From Actinomycetota bacterium (lineage in GTDB: Bacteria; Actinomycetota; Acidimicrobiia; Acidimicrobiales; Ilumatobacteraceae), in NCBI GenBank assembly GCA_009705865.1, contig WLSJ01000104.1, positions 1 through 5,634 on the forward strand: a DNA stretch of 5,634 nucleotides, given 5' to 3'. A program made the translations under genes and the position numbers. Positions 1 to 5,468 of this stretch are shown here, piece by piece (positions within the stretch are counted from its first letter, which is position 1; every line of letters begins with the position of its first letter). A model generated the notes under the pieces. It made no database searches. It was not told the DNA's origin and saw only the letters and a program-made list of their open reading frames with translations.

Positions 1-30
1 AACCGCTCGCCGTCTGTTAGTTGTGCTCAT
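1..30 (-). CDS. Probable N-terminus of a gene leaving the window (partial)
   Basis: An ATG on the minus strand (bases 28-30) opens a frame that stays open to the window edge and encodes MSTTNRRRAV. Ten residues are far too few to name a product. The case for a real start is its upstream sequence: a TATTCT box (plus-strand bases 37-42) sits exactly six bases before the ATG, the same leaderless arrangement seen at the GNAT and ArfB starts further on. A start here would also make this gene divergent from the DUF1330 gene, fitting the head-to-head layout of the rest of the window. Alternatively, bases 1-43 could be the 3' end of a plus-strand gene (one frame reads TARRLLVVLIFGE then stops). The sequence beyond the edge would decide. 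Confidence 0.33.
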   Translation of the reverse strand, partial: MSTTNRRRAV

Positions 31-36
31 ATTCGG

Positions 37-42
37 AGAATA
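37..42 (-). promoter_or_regulatory. Putative -10 box of a leaderless promoter (TATTCT)
   Basis: Read on the minus strand, TATTCT is followed by six bases (CCGAAT) and then ATG, so transcription would begin at or next to the start codon. No good -35 hexamer is visible at 16-18 bases further upstream. The support is mainly the identical spacing at two other starts in this window. Confidence 0.3.
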
Positions 43-170
43 GTGTAGATTGCGCCACTATGTATTTTTCAGTAATCGGTGATGCAATGTGAATTAAGAG
101 TTCAAACAACTACCTGAATGCACCATTAGAAAACTGACACGATTGTTTGACAGAATGACGACACACCTGA

Positions 171-176
171 AAGAGG
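171..176 (+). promoter_or_regulatory. Ribosome binding site fixing the DUF1330 start
   Basis: AAGAGG lies five bases before the ATG at 182. Neither in-frame upstream start (TTG 143, ATG 155) has such a motif, so this site decides the start. No convincing -35/-10 pair was found upstream: TTGACA at 147-152 is a perfect -35 hexamer, but its -10 position would fall on this ribosome site. Confidence 0.65.
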
Positions 177-181
177 TCACC

Positions 182-493
182 ATGACTACAGATTCCACCG
201 TTCGGTTTATCGCTCACTTCACTGTCACAGACCCTGATGCTTACCGAATCTATGAAAAAGGGTTCTTCCCTATTCTGCGCGCGCATGGTGGACGGTTTCT
301 TACATTTGACGACGCGCCGACAGTCCTTGAAGGAAGTTATGAACAGGGACGCACCGTTGTTCTTGAGTTCGATTCTGAAGAAGCACTGAACACCTGGTGG
401 AATTCTGCTGAGTACCGTGAACTTGCTGTGCATCGTCATGCAGGCACCACAACTCATTCAGTGACCGTGGTACACAGCCCTCCGGGGCGCTAA
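182..493 (+). CDS. DUF1330 domain protein (small dimeric alpha/beta-barrel family)
   Basis: This 103-residue protein is almost entirely one DUF1330 domain, a small cytoplasmic ferredoxin-like fold related to the dimeric alpha-beta barrel proteins, with no established biochemical role. Family hallmarks are visible in order: a first strand (residues 7-15) followed by DPDAY (17-21), GGRFL (36-40), the core strand VLEG...RTVVLEF (48-63), the helix EEALNTWWNSAEY (66-78) and Arg85 near the end. The length matches the family norm of roughly 95-105 residues. The ATG at 182 is chosen because AAGAGG lies five bases upstream (171-176). A TTG at 143 and an ATG at 155 are in frame but would add residues before the domain and lack a ribosome site. 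It stands alone, convergent with the GNAT gene, and its stop overlaps that gene's stop. Function cannot be inferred from neighbours. Confidence 0.88.
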   Translation: MTTDSTVRFIAHFTVTDPDAYRIYEKGFFPILRAHGGRFLTFDDAPTVLEGSYEQGRTVVLEFDSEEALNTWWNSAEYRELAVHRHAGTTTHSVTVVHSPPGR

Positions 494-1056
494 CAAAATT
501 TGATTCGGAAATCCTCTGCGGACATTTCGTAAATGTCTTCTGGTCCATCTTCAGGATCAATCTGAGTTCCAACATTGCTGAAACCAAACTTCGTAATTAC
601 AGCAACAGACGCTTCATTGTTCGGATCAACGGTGTATCGCAGGACGTACACATCTTTTTGTTGAACAACCCACGACCACATTCCGGTCAATGCTTCAGTC
701 GCAAAGCCCCTACGTTGAAAACCAGGATGCACGCCGAGCCCTATCTCCACCATGCCGCGATGGTCTGGAGGGCCATGAAATGAAAGGCTGCCCACAATCT
801 CCCGTGAAGACTTTTCCACCATCCAGCGCACAAACCACTTATTAACAGCCGCATCTGCTTTCACCTGCGGCACACGCCACCGCAATGGACCACTGTCATC
901 CATGAGCACACGATGAGGGTTCTCAAACGGTATTCCCTCATAGATGGAAAGGTTCATCGGGTCTTCAAACAACGTGATCAAATCGGCACTTCCAATGTGG
1001 TGAAGCTCGAGTCGAGGCGTCACAATCACCGGTTCTGCATCATTGTGCTGAGACAT
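490..1056 (-). CDS. GNAT family N-acetyltransferase (RimJ/RimL-like)
   Basis: The 188-residue protein has the length and layout of RimJ/RimL-type GNAT enzymes, which move an acetyl group from acetyl-CoA to an amine. The entry TPRLELHHI (13-21) is the usual first strand of this subfamily. The central strand and pyrophosphate loop run from 101 to 121, with QRRGFA (114-119) matching the acetyl-CoA binding consensus Q/RxxGxG/A. VDPNNEASVAVITKFGF (143-159) is the typical late helix, where an Asn and a following aliphatic helix contact CoA. The substrate could be a protein N-terminus, an antibiotic or a small amine, and the sequence does not say which. The start at 1056 is preferred over a longer frame reaching 1152, because the domain begins just after it, a TACTAT box lies six bases upstream, and the longer version would overlap ArfB. 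The stop overlaps the DUF1330 stop. Confidence 0.87.
   Translation of the reverse strand: MSQHNDAEPVIVTPRLELHHIGSADLITLFEDPMNLSIYEGIPFENPHRVLMDDSGPLRWRVPQVKADAAVNKWFVRWMVEKSSREIVGSLSFHGPPDHRGMVEIGLGVHPGFQRRGFATEALTGMWSWVVQQKDVYVLRYTVDPNNEASVAVITKFGFSNVGTQIDPEDGPEDIYEMSAEDFRIKFC
521..537. other. Perfect 7-bp inverted repeat just past the DUF1330 stop
   Basis: GACATTT (521-527) and AAATGTC (531-537) are perfectly complementary around a CGT loop, starting 28 bases after the DUF1330 stop and inside the 3' end of the GNAT coding region. It could help end the DUF1330 transcript or stabilise its 3' end. The stem is AT-rich and the following TTCTTC is only a weak U-tract, so a standard intrinsic terminator is not assured. 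Confidence 0.3.
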
Positions 1057-1062
1057 AACTAA

Positions 1063-1068
1063 ATAGTA
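1063..1068 (-). promoter_or_regulatory. Putative -10 box of the GNAT leaderless promoter (TACTAT)
   Basis: On the minus strand, TACTAT is followed by TTAGTT and then the ATG at 1056, which puts the expected transcription start on the start codon. No Shine-Dalgarno motif is present, consistent with a leaderless message. A recognisable -35 box is missing. Confidence 0.5.
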
Positions 1069-1082
1069 CGGCGGTAATGGCT

Positions 1083-1088
1083 CATAAT
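1083..1088 (+). promoter_or_regulatory. Putative -10 box of the arfB leaderless promoter (CATAAT)
   Basis: CATAAT matches five of six bases of the TATAAT consensus and is followed by AGACAG and the ATG at 1095, the same six-base spacing as on the opposite strand. Its -35 position (about 1060-1065) would fall on the GNAT -10 box, so the two promoters physically overlap. Confidence 0.5.
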
Positions 1089-1094
1089 AGACAG

Positions 1095-1505
1095 ATGGCC
1101 CCCGATGAAGATCTACGCGCAGCTCGTGGCGTGCGGATAAAAGCTGATGCAATGCAATGGACCTTTGCGCGTTCTTCAGGCGCCGGCGGACAGAACGTCA
1201 ATAAGAATTCAACCAAAGCCCATTTGACTATCTCACTCGCAGACATTTCGTGTTCTGACACCATTCGTGCACGATTCAAAGAAGCATTCGACGAAGAAAT
1301 TTCCATCACGTGCCAAACAAGTCGCAGTCAGTGGCGCAACAGAGTGTTGTGTATTGAACAACTCACTGAAAAACTCAATGAAGCTTCTGCTCCTCCCCCT
1401 GCGCCACGCAAAAAGACTCGACCAACTCGTGGGTCTGTTGAACGACGGCTTGAAAGCAAGAAACGGGACTCGGCTAAGAAACAGGACCGCCGTTTACGGG
1501 AATAA
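1095..1505 (+). CDS. arfB: Alternative ribosome-rescue peptidyl-tRNA hydrolase ArfB (YaeJ/ICT1 family)
   Basis: ArfB enters ribosomes stalled at the end of a truncated mRNA and hydrolyses the peptidyl-tRNA, releasing the unfinished peptide without needing a stop codon. The 136-residue product is close to the 140 of E. coli ArfB. It has the release-factor catalytic loop SSGAGGQNVNK, with the GGQ at 31-33 followed by conserved NVNK, and the later SQWRNR segment (about 81-86). After a Pro-rich hinge (about 98-104) comes the basic tail KKTRPTRGSVERRLESKK and onward to the C-terminus. In the family this tail lies in the empty mRNA channel. A full release factor is excluded because there is no stop-codon recognition domain. 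The ATG at 1095 is preferred to the one at 1077, since homologues begin near DLRxARGVRI and a -10 box lies six bases before 1095. The longer form (142 residues) remains possible. Its stop directly abuts the next gene's stop. Confidence 0.92.
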   Translation: MAPDEDLRAARGVRIKADAMQWTFARSSGAGGQNVNKNSTKAHLTISLADISCSDTIRARFKEAFDEEISITCQTSRSQWRNRVLCIEQLTEKLNEASAPPPAPRKKTRPTRGSVERRLESKKRDSAKKQDRRLRE

Positions 1506-2858
1506 TTAGTGCGCTCTGTTGCACAGGTCGACGCGTTCAGAATCACTGGCATCAGCAACTCCCGCACCATTGCCCTCTAACGCAGCAAATGGGCCACATA
1601 CATGAGGCGTAATCCACACGTGCACCATTGGAGCGCCACCAGTTTGTAGGGTCCCGATCACACACACTCCCGCAGCATTTGTGACACCAACAACTTTGCC
1701 GTTCATCCAACACAAGTTGGTGTGAACGTGCCACTGCATCAACCCACCGGCATAATTCACCAATGTCGTATCAGTTAGTGGTGTTCCAGGATTAGCAATA
1801 AACATTGCCGACACAAGGGTTTTGACGCCACCCTTCACTGAATACACCAACGACTCCGGTGCGGTTGTATCAAGCACTCGACCATCCACCAACAACGGAA
1901 TTTTTATGAAATGCTCGAAACCAGTCCCCGCGTCACCAATTGACGCATATCCATCGGCGATAGCAGTAGCAGTGTCTGCGTACTTTGGAAGATCACGCTT
2001 AGCATTTTGAATCAATGCCGTAGCCCGAGCAGATTGCTCAGCTGTCACACCGTCAATTCCTGCAAAATCAATTGTTGATCCATCCCATGCTCGCGGCCAT
2101 CCTGACGCCGCAGCCAGGGCTTGTGATGTAGTTAACGAGTGACCATGTATCGTCGTTGTTGTCGTATCGAGCACCGTTGTCACTGGCGCCGACCTGGGCC
2201 GCGTCGTCACAACAGGAGAAGCTTTCGCCTTCTTCTTTTTAGCAACTGCCACAGGTGCTGTTGTCGTCGTTGTCGCTGAGGTGGTACTTGTTTCCAGACC
2301 TATTGGTGTTTCAATAGAGGGACTCACTATGACCCCGTCGGCATTGATGGTTAGCCCGGCATCAGTCAGTGCAACGTCGTGACCATGACTGTGAGCGTGG
2401 CCTGTGACAGACCATAAAGCCAACAACGTCACTGCACTACACAGATAGACCCCGTTGAGATGCAACGAAGGACTAGTTGGCGTTCCGCGCTTACGCCACG
2501 CCCACAATGAAACACAAACTGATCCCACCGCAAGTAGCGCACACAACGTGTCAGCTGGTTGAGGTTTCTCTGCAATTTCTAAGCCACTGACGAATGCAAT
2601 TCCTGTGGTGCGTGTCAAGATCCAACCGATAACAGCAATACCATTAATTGCAAACCCGGAAGTCACTATTGACCATTGGTTGCGCTGAAGAGCGACAATC
2701 CCCCAGCCCACTTGAAGAACAGTAAGTATCAGGAACACGCGAGAGAGCGATGGGTGATCTGCGTGTAGCCCTACTGCTGTGCCATGGACTACACCTGCAC
2801 CAATAGAGGCAAGCGCCGCCCATTGCATGCGAACATCTTTGAGTGACTCCCCCGTCAT
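1506..2858 (-). CDS. Five-helix membrane protein with Thr-rich linker and exported His/Cys domain, function unknown
   Basis: The 450-residue product has three parts. Residues 12-152 contain five likely membrane helices (about 12-32, 40-57, 62-82, 103-120, 136-152). A His cluster HAHSHGH (154-160) follows directly, then a low-complexity Thr/Val/Ala linker (about 189-236) containing KKKKAK. Residues 240-450 form a globular domain, probably outside the cell. That domain contains PESLVY (334-339), QWHVHTNLC (375-383), MVHVWITPHVCGPFAALEG (411-429) and a terminal CNRAH. I recall similar C-terminal domains in other actinobacterial proteins of unknown function, with the paired His and Cys kept. Candidate metal ligands are H316, H377, H379, H413, H419 and H450, and C383, C399, C421 and C446 could form two disulfides. 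It follows the dehydrogenase in one operon. The ATG at 2858 is preferred because it leaves a ten-base gap and sits in a coupling hairpin. An ATG at 2891 would overlap the dehydrogenase by 23 bases. Confidence 0.82.
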   Translation of the reverse strand: MTGESLKDVRMQWAALASIGAGVVHGTAVGLHADHPSLSRVFLILTVLQVGWGIVALQRNQWSIVTSGFAINGIAVIGWILTRTTGIAFVSGLEIAEKPQPADTLCALLAVGSVCVSLWAWRKRGTPTSPSLHLNGVYLCSAVTLLALWSVTGHAHSHGHDVALTDAGLTINADGVIVSPSIETPIGLETSTTSATTTTTAPVAVAKKKKAKASPVVTTRPRSAPVTTVLDTTTTTIHGHSLTTSQALAAASGWPRAWDGSTIDFAGIDGVTAEQSARATALIQNAKRDLPKYADTATAIADGYASIGDAGTGFEHFIKIPLLVDGRVLDTTAPESLVYSVKGGVKTLVSAMFIANPGTPLTDTTLVNYAGGLMQWHVHTNLCWMNGKVVGVTNAAGVCVIGTLQTGGAPMVHVWITPHVCGPFAALEGNGAGVADASDSERVDLCNRAH

Positions 2859-2872
2859 AAGGGAAACCTTAT
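2857..2872 (-). promoter_or_regulatory. Hairpin across the dehydrogenase stop and the membrane-protein start
   Basis: In the minus-strand mRNA, AUAAGG (2872-2867) pairs perfectly with CCUUAU (2862-2857) around a UUUC loop. The left arm contains the dehydrogenase UAA and the only AAGG-like ribosome site. The right arm contains the first two bases of the AUG at 2858. A ribosome finishing the dehydrogenase would melt the stem, so this looks like a translational coupling element. The pairing is seen directly; the role is inferred. Confidence 0.42.
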
Positions 2873-3678
2873 CGGAGGAGCGAGCCGCCATCGCAGGTAA
2901 TCACTTCGCCAACAGTGAAGGCACCGGCTCGTGAGCACAGATACAAAGCCAACCCTGCAATGTCTTCAGGAGTCCCCACACGACCCACAGGGTTCATGCG
3001 GCCCACTGATTCCCAGTCGGTGTTGTCAACATCGCCACCGCCGCCAACACCAGTTGACAGCATCCATGTTGGAAATGGTCCAGGAGCAATTGCGTTCACA
3101 ATGATGTGACGCGATGCAAGGCGACCAGCCAACACTTTGGTGAGTGAATGCACAGCAGCCTTTGAAGGTCCGTACGAATAGGTTTCAAATGAGGGAGTGC
3201 CAATACCGTCAATCGAACCAATGTTGACGATACGTGATGTGTCATCTTTCGTGGCACGAGCCTGCATGAGCGGAAGCAATTTCTGAGTAAGGAAAAAGAC
3301 ACCCTTCACATTGGTGTCCATCACTTTGTCCCAGCCAATTTCAGGAAACTCTTCGATCGGTGCGCCCCATGACACGCCTGCATTGTTAATAAGAATGTCG
3401 AGGTGCTTTTCGCGCTTCGAGATCTCTGCGACCAACCCTTCAATGCCATCAATCTCGGCCACGTTCGCAGGAATAGAAATGCATTCGCCACCATAATTTT
3501 CCATGAGACGTTTAGCGGCCTCATCACAGGCTTGTGCCTTGCGCGCAGAGATATAGACCTTGGCGCCGTTGGCCAAAAGTCCAGCAGCAATCATTTCTCC
3601 AATTCCACGCGACCCTCCGGTCACTAGGGCAACTTTCCCTTTCACTGAAAACAGTGATTGCACGCTCATGTCTGACAT
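2869..3678 (-). CDS. Short-chain dehydrogenase/reductase, RhlG-like (probable NADP(H)-dependent)
   Basis: This 269-residue cytoplasmic protein is a complete classical SDR. The Rossmann motif TGGSRGIG is at 20-27, followed after the second strand by Ala45-Arg46, a basic position that usually favours NADP(H). NNAG is at 98-101 and the active-site Asn is N123. The catalytic set is Ser155, Tyr169 and Lys173 (YGPSK), and NAIAPGPFPTWM (195-206) marks the start of the substrate loop. The 14-residue Ser-Tyr spacing, the NIGS and YSYGPSKAA segments and the APGPFP turn recall Pseudomonas RhlG, a beta-ketoacyl reductase, more than FabG. The substrate is probably a ketone or 3-oxoacyl compound, but this is a family-level guess. 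The ATG at 3678 is chosen because GGAGG lies six bases upstream and the fold begins right after it; the frame extends to 3792 without support. It heads an operon with the membrane protein and diverges from the amidohydrolase. Confidence 0.93.
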   Translation of the reverse strand: MSDMSVQSLFSVKGKVALVTGGSRGIGEMIAAGLLANGAKVYISARKAQACDEAAKRLMENYGGECISIPANVAEIDGIEGLVAEISKREKHLDILINNAGVSWGAPIEEFPEIGWDKVMDTNVKGVFFLTQKLLPLMQARATKDDTSRIVNIGSIDGIGTPSFETYSYGPSKAAVHSLTKVLAGRLASRHIIVNAIAPGPFPTWMLSTGVGGGGDVDNTDWESVGRMNPVGRVGTPEDIAGLALYLCSRAGAFTVGEVITCDGGSLLR

Positions 3679-3684
3679 GTGATT

Positions 3685-3689
3685 CCTCC
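3685..3689 (-). promoter_or_regulatory. Strong Shine-Dalgarno site of the dehydrogenase
   Basis: GGAGG on the minus strand lies six bases before the ATG at 3678. It settles the start against the longer open frame reaching 3792, and shows this message has a leader, unlike the GNAT and arfB messages. Confidence 0.75.
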
Positions 3690-3773
3690 ATCGATTTGGG
3701 TAAGGACTAAGACTAGGACATCCACCTTCATTCGGCCCGAACACAGTGTGTATCGTTCCTAAGAAGTACTCCT

Positions 3774-3780
3774 GGGGGAA
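3774..3780 (+). promoter_or_regulatory. Ribosome binding site for the GTG-started amidohydrolase
   Basis: GGGGGAA lies five bases before the GTG at 3786. It pairs with the anti-Shine-Dalgarno sequence if one G-U pair is allowed. An ATG four bases downstream of the GTG's last base is in another frame and cannot be the start. Confidence 0.6.
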
Positions 3781-3785
3781 CACAC

Positions 3786-5468
3786 GTGGCACATGACCTA
3801 ATTATTCGTAACGGACTCATCGTTGACGGCACAGGCCGCGAGGGGTACACAGCTGATATCGCAATCGACGGCGACACCGTCACATTCATTGGCGACCTCA
3901 CCGGAGAAATCGCAACTCGCGAGATTGATGCAAAAGGCTTAGCGGTCACTCCTGGCTTCATTGACTTGCACACCCACCTCGACGCTCAAGTCGGCTGGGA
4001 CCCCCTTATGACTTCAAGTTCATGGCACGGAGTCACCACAGTGCTGATGGGCAACTGCGGAGTTACTTTTGCGCCGGTCTCTTCAGATGACAAAGAATTT
4101 TTGGCAGAGATGATGGAAAGCGTTGAAGACATACCGCGCGAAGCCATCTTGAACGGACTCGCATGGGATTGGGAAACGTACCCAGAGTATTTAGATTCTG
4201 TCGAGCGATTGAATCCTGCGCTCAACATTGTGGGCATGGTTGGTCATTGTGCAGTGCGCTACAACGTCATGGGCGAACGTTCACTAACTGACGAACCAGC
4301 AACCCCGCAAGAACTCCAACGCATGAGCGACATAGTTGCTGAATCTGTTGCGGGAGGCGCTGTCGGTTTTTCTACGTCACGCATTTTGCTTCACGTTGTA
4401 CCTGATGGTCGTTTTGTTCCCGGAACTCTCGCACCAAAAGAGGAATACCTCGCGATTGCAGATGGCATGAACGCCGGAGGCGGCGGAATCTTCCAAGCTG
4501 TCAATGATTTCTCTACCAAAGCTGCACATGAATTTGATTTGCTCAGTTCAATGGCCGAAGCCTGTGGCGATGTGTTGTTCTCTGGTGGTGTCGGCAACGG
4601 CAAGACCCGCTCAGCTGAAGGGTTCGGAACTTTTCTCGAAAACACTCGCGCCAATGCAGGGCGCATTACATCAGCAGGAATGACACGACCAGGTGGAACA
4701 TTGTGTGGACTCGCCGAAGTGTCGCCAGTCAAGGGTAAGAAGTGGCGTGCCATCATGGAATTACCAACATTGGAAGATCGCGTCGCAGCATTACGGAATG
4801 CAGCAACACGTGCAGAACTTGTTGCAGAGGGTAAAGAAAAAGGCATGTGGTATGACCCGAACCACATTTACCCGCTTGGCCAAGGCGATAGCCCTGAGTA
4901 CAACGAAGAAAACGGCGTATCAATCGCAACCCTTGCCGAACAAGCCGGAGTTCACCCTGTAGAGCTAGTGATAGATCGCCTGATCTCTTCTGAAGGTCGC
5001 GAGCTCTTCAACACATGGTTCTTCAATCGCAACACTTCAGACCTTGCAGACTTCTTGGCTCTTGACCATGTCTACCCAGGCCTCGCAGATACTGGTGCCC
5101 ACATTGGGCAAATCTGTGATGCAGATGCAACGACGCACTACCTCCAGTACTGGTATCGCAAGCGTGGGACCGTCACATTGCCCCAAGCAATTCGCAAACT
5201 CACCAAGTTGCCAGCAGAAGTATTGGGCTTGAAGAAGCGCGGAACACTTGAAGTCGGACAATATGCAGACATCAACGTGTTTGACCCAAAGACTGTGCAA
5301 TCACAACAGCCCGAGTATCACCAAGACTTCCCTAACAACACAGGACGCCTACTCATCAAGTCTCGCGGGTACGCAGCCACCATTGTGAACGGACAAATTG
5401 TTACCGAACAAGGCACTCACACTGGCGCTCGTCCTGGCCGAGTCATCCGCGAGTTTGCTCGCGCCTAA
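3786..5468 (+). CDS. Amidohydrolase family 3 protein, N-acyl-D-amino-acid deacylase-like
   Basis: The 560-residue protein is a full amidohydrolase. It has an N-terminal beta-sandwich strand set (DLIIRNGLIVDGTG, 4-17), the barrel entry VTPGFIDLHTHLD (54-66), and a C-terminal return to the sandwich ending in GTLEVGQYADINVFD (486-500). It resembles D-aminoacylases, which remove acyl groups from D-amino acids. Compared with the Alcaligenes enzyme, it keeps the HxH pair (H62, H64), the bridging Cys (C91 in GNCG, at the same 29-residue spacing) and the late Asp (D435 in DTGAH). The two second-site His appear replaced by V239 and G267. From memory, a group of actinobacterial relatives shows the same pattern, including ESVEDIP and WDWETYPEYLD. 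The deacylase name is therefore a family label and the true substrate is unknown. Translation starts at GTG with GGGGGAA five bases upstream. It diverges from the dehydrogenase, and its stop abuts that of the following minus-strand gene. Confidence 0.9.
   Translation: MAHDLIIRNGLIVDGTGREGYTADIAIDGDTVTFIGDLTGEIATREIDAKGLAVTPGFIDLHTHLDAQVGWDPLMTSSSWHGVTTVLMGNCGVTFAPVSSDDKEFLAEMMESVEDIPREAILNGLAWDWETYPEYLDSVERLNPALNIVGMVGHCAVRYNVMGERSLTDEPATPQELQRMSDIVAESVAGGAVGFSTSRILLHVVPDGRFVPGTLAPKEEYLAIADGMNAGGGGIFQAVNDFSTKAAHEFDLLSSMAEACGDVLFSGGVGNGKTRSAEGFGTFLENTRANAGRITSAGMTRPGGTLCGLAEVSPVKGKKWRAIMELPTLEDRVAALRNAATRAELVAEGKEKGMWYDPNHIYPLGQGDSPEYNEENGVSIATLAEQAGVHPVELVIDRLISSEGRELFNTWFFNRNTSDLADFLALDHVYPGLADTGAHIGQICDADATTHYLQYWYRKRGTVTLPQAIRKLTKLPAEVLGLKKRGTLEVGQYADINVFDPKTVQSQQPEYHQDFPNNTGRLLIKSRGYAATIVNGQIVTEQGTHTGARPGRVIREFARA

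Larger units (their letters stand above)
3679..3785. promoter_or_regulatory. Divergent control region between dehydrogenase and amidohydrolase
   Basis: These 107 bases must hold both promoters. No clear -35/-10 pair stands out: TATCGT (3751-3756) is the best plus-strand -10 candidate and TAGTCT (about 3709-3714, minus strand) is a weak minus-strand one. Two small patterns could be operators: three tandem GGACTA-like units (3703-3720) and a perfect odd palindrome ACACA-G-TGTGT (3741-3751) that ends on the plus-strand -10 candidate. Confidence 0.45.

Noticed and set aside
147..152. Perfect TTGACA as a -35 box for the DUF1330 gene
   Set aside because: The matching -10 position falls on the ribosome binding site and has no TATAAT-like sequence.
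143..181. A longer DUF1330 protein starting at TTG 143 or ATG 155
   Set aside because: The extra residues precede the domain and neither start has a ribosome site, whereas AAGAGG serves the ATG at 182.
110..457. A 115-codon minus-strand frame across the DUF1330 gene
   Set aside because: The plus strand encodes a clear DUF1330 domain with a good ribosome site; the minus frame has no recognisable motif.
521..1251. The 10-base word GACATTTCGT occurring at 521-530 and 1242-1251
   Set aside because: It is a single short match in two unrelated coding regions with no shared flanks, within chance expectation.
1503..1508. TAATTA as a protein-binding or attachment site
   Set aside because: It is fully explained as two opposed TAA stop codons; no flanking repeats or integrase gene accompany either copy.
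2150..2290. GTT/GTC-rich repetitive stretch that resembles a tandem repeat or CRISPR-like array
   Set aside because: It encodes the Thr/Val linker of the membrane protein through repeated Thr codons; there is no fixed repeat length or spacer structure.
4391..4867. A 158-codon open frame on the minus strand inside the amidohydrolase
   Set aside because: It lies wholly opposite a well-conserved enzyme, has no ribosome site or family resemblance, and its composition is what the opposite strand of this gene would give.
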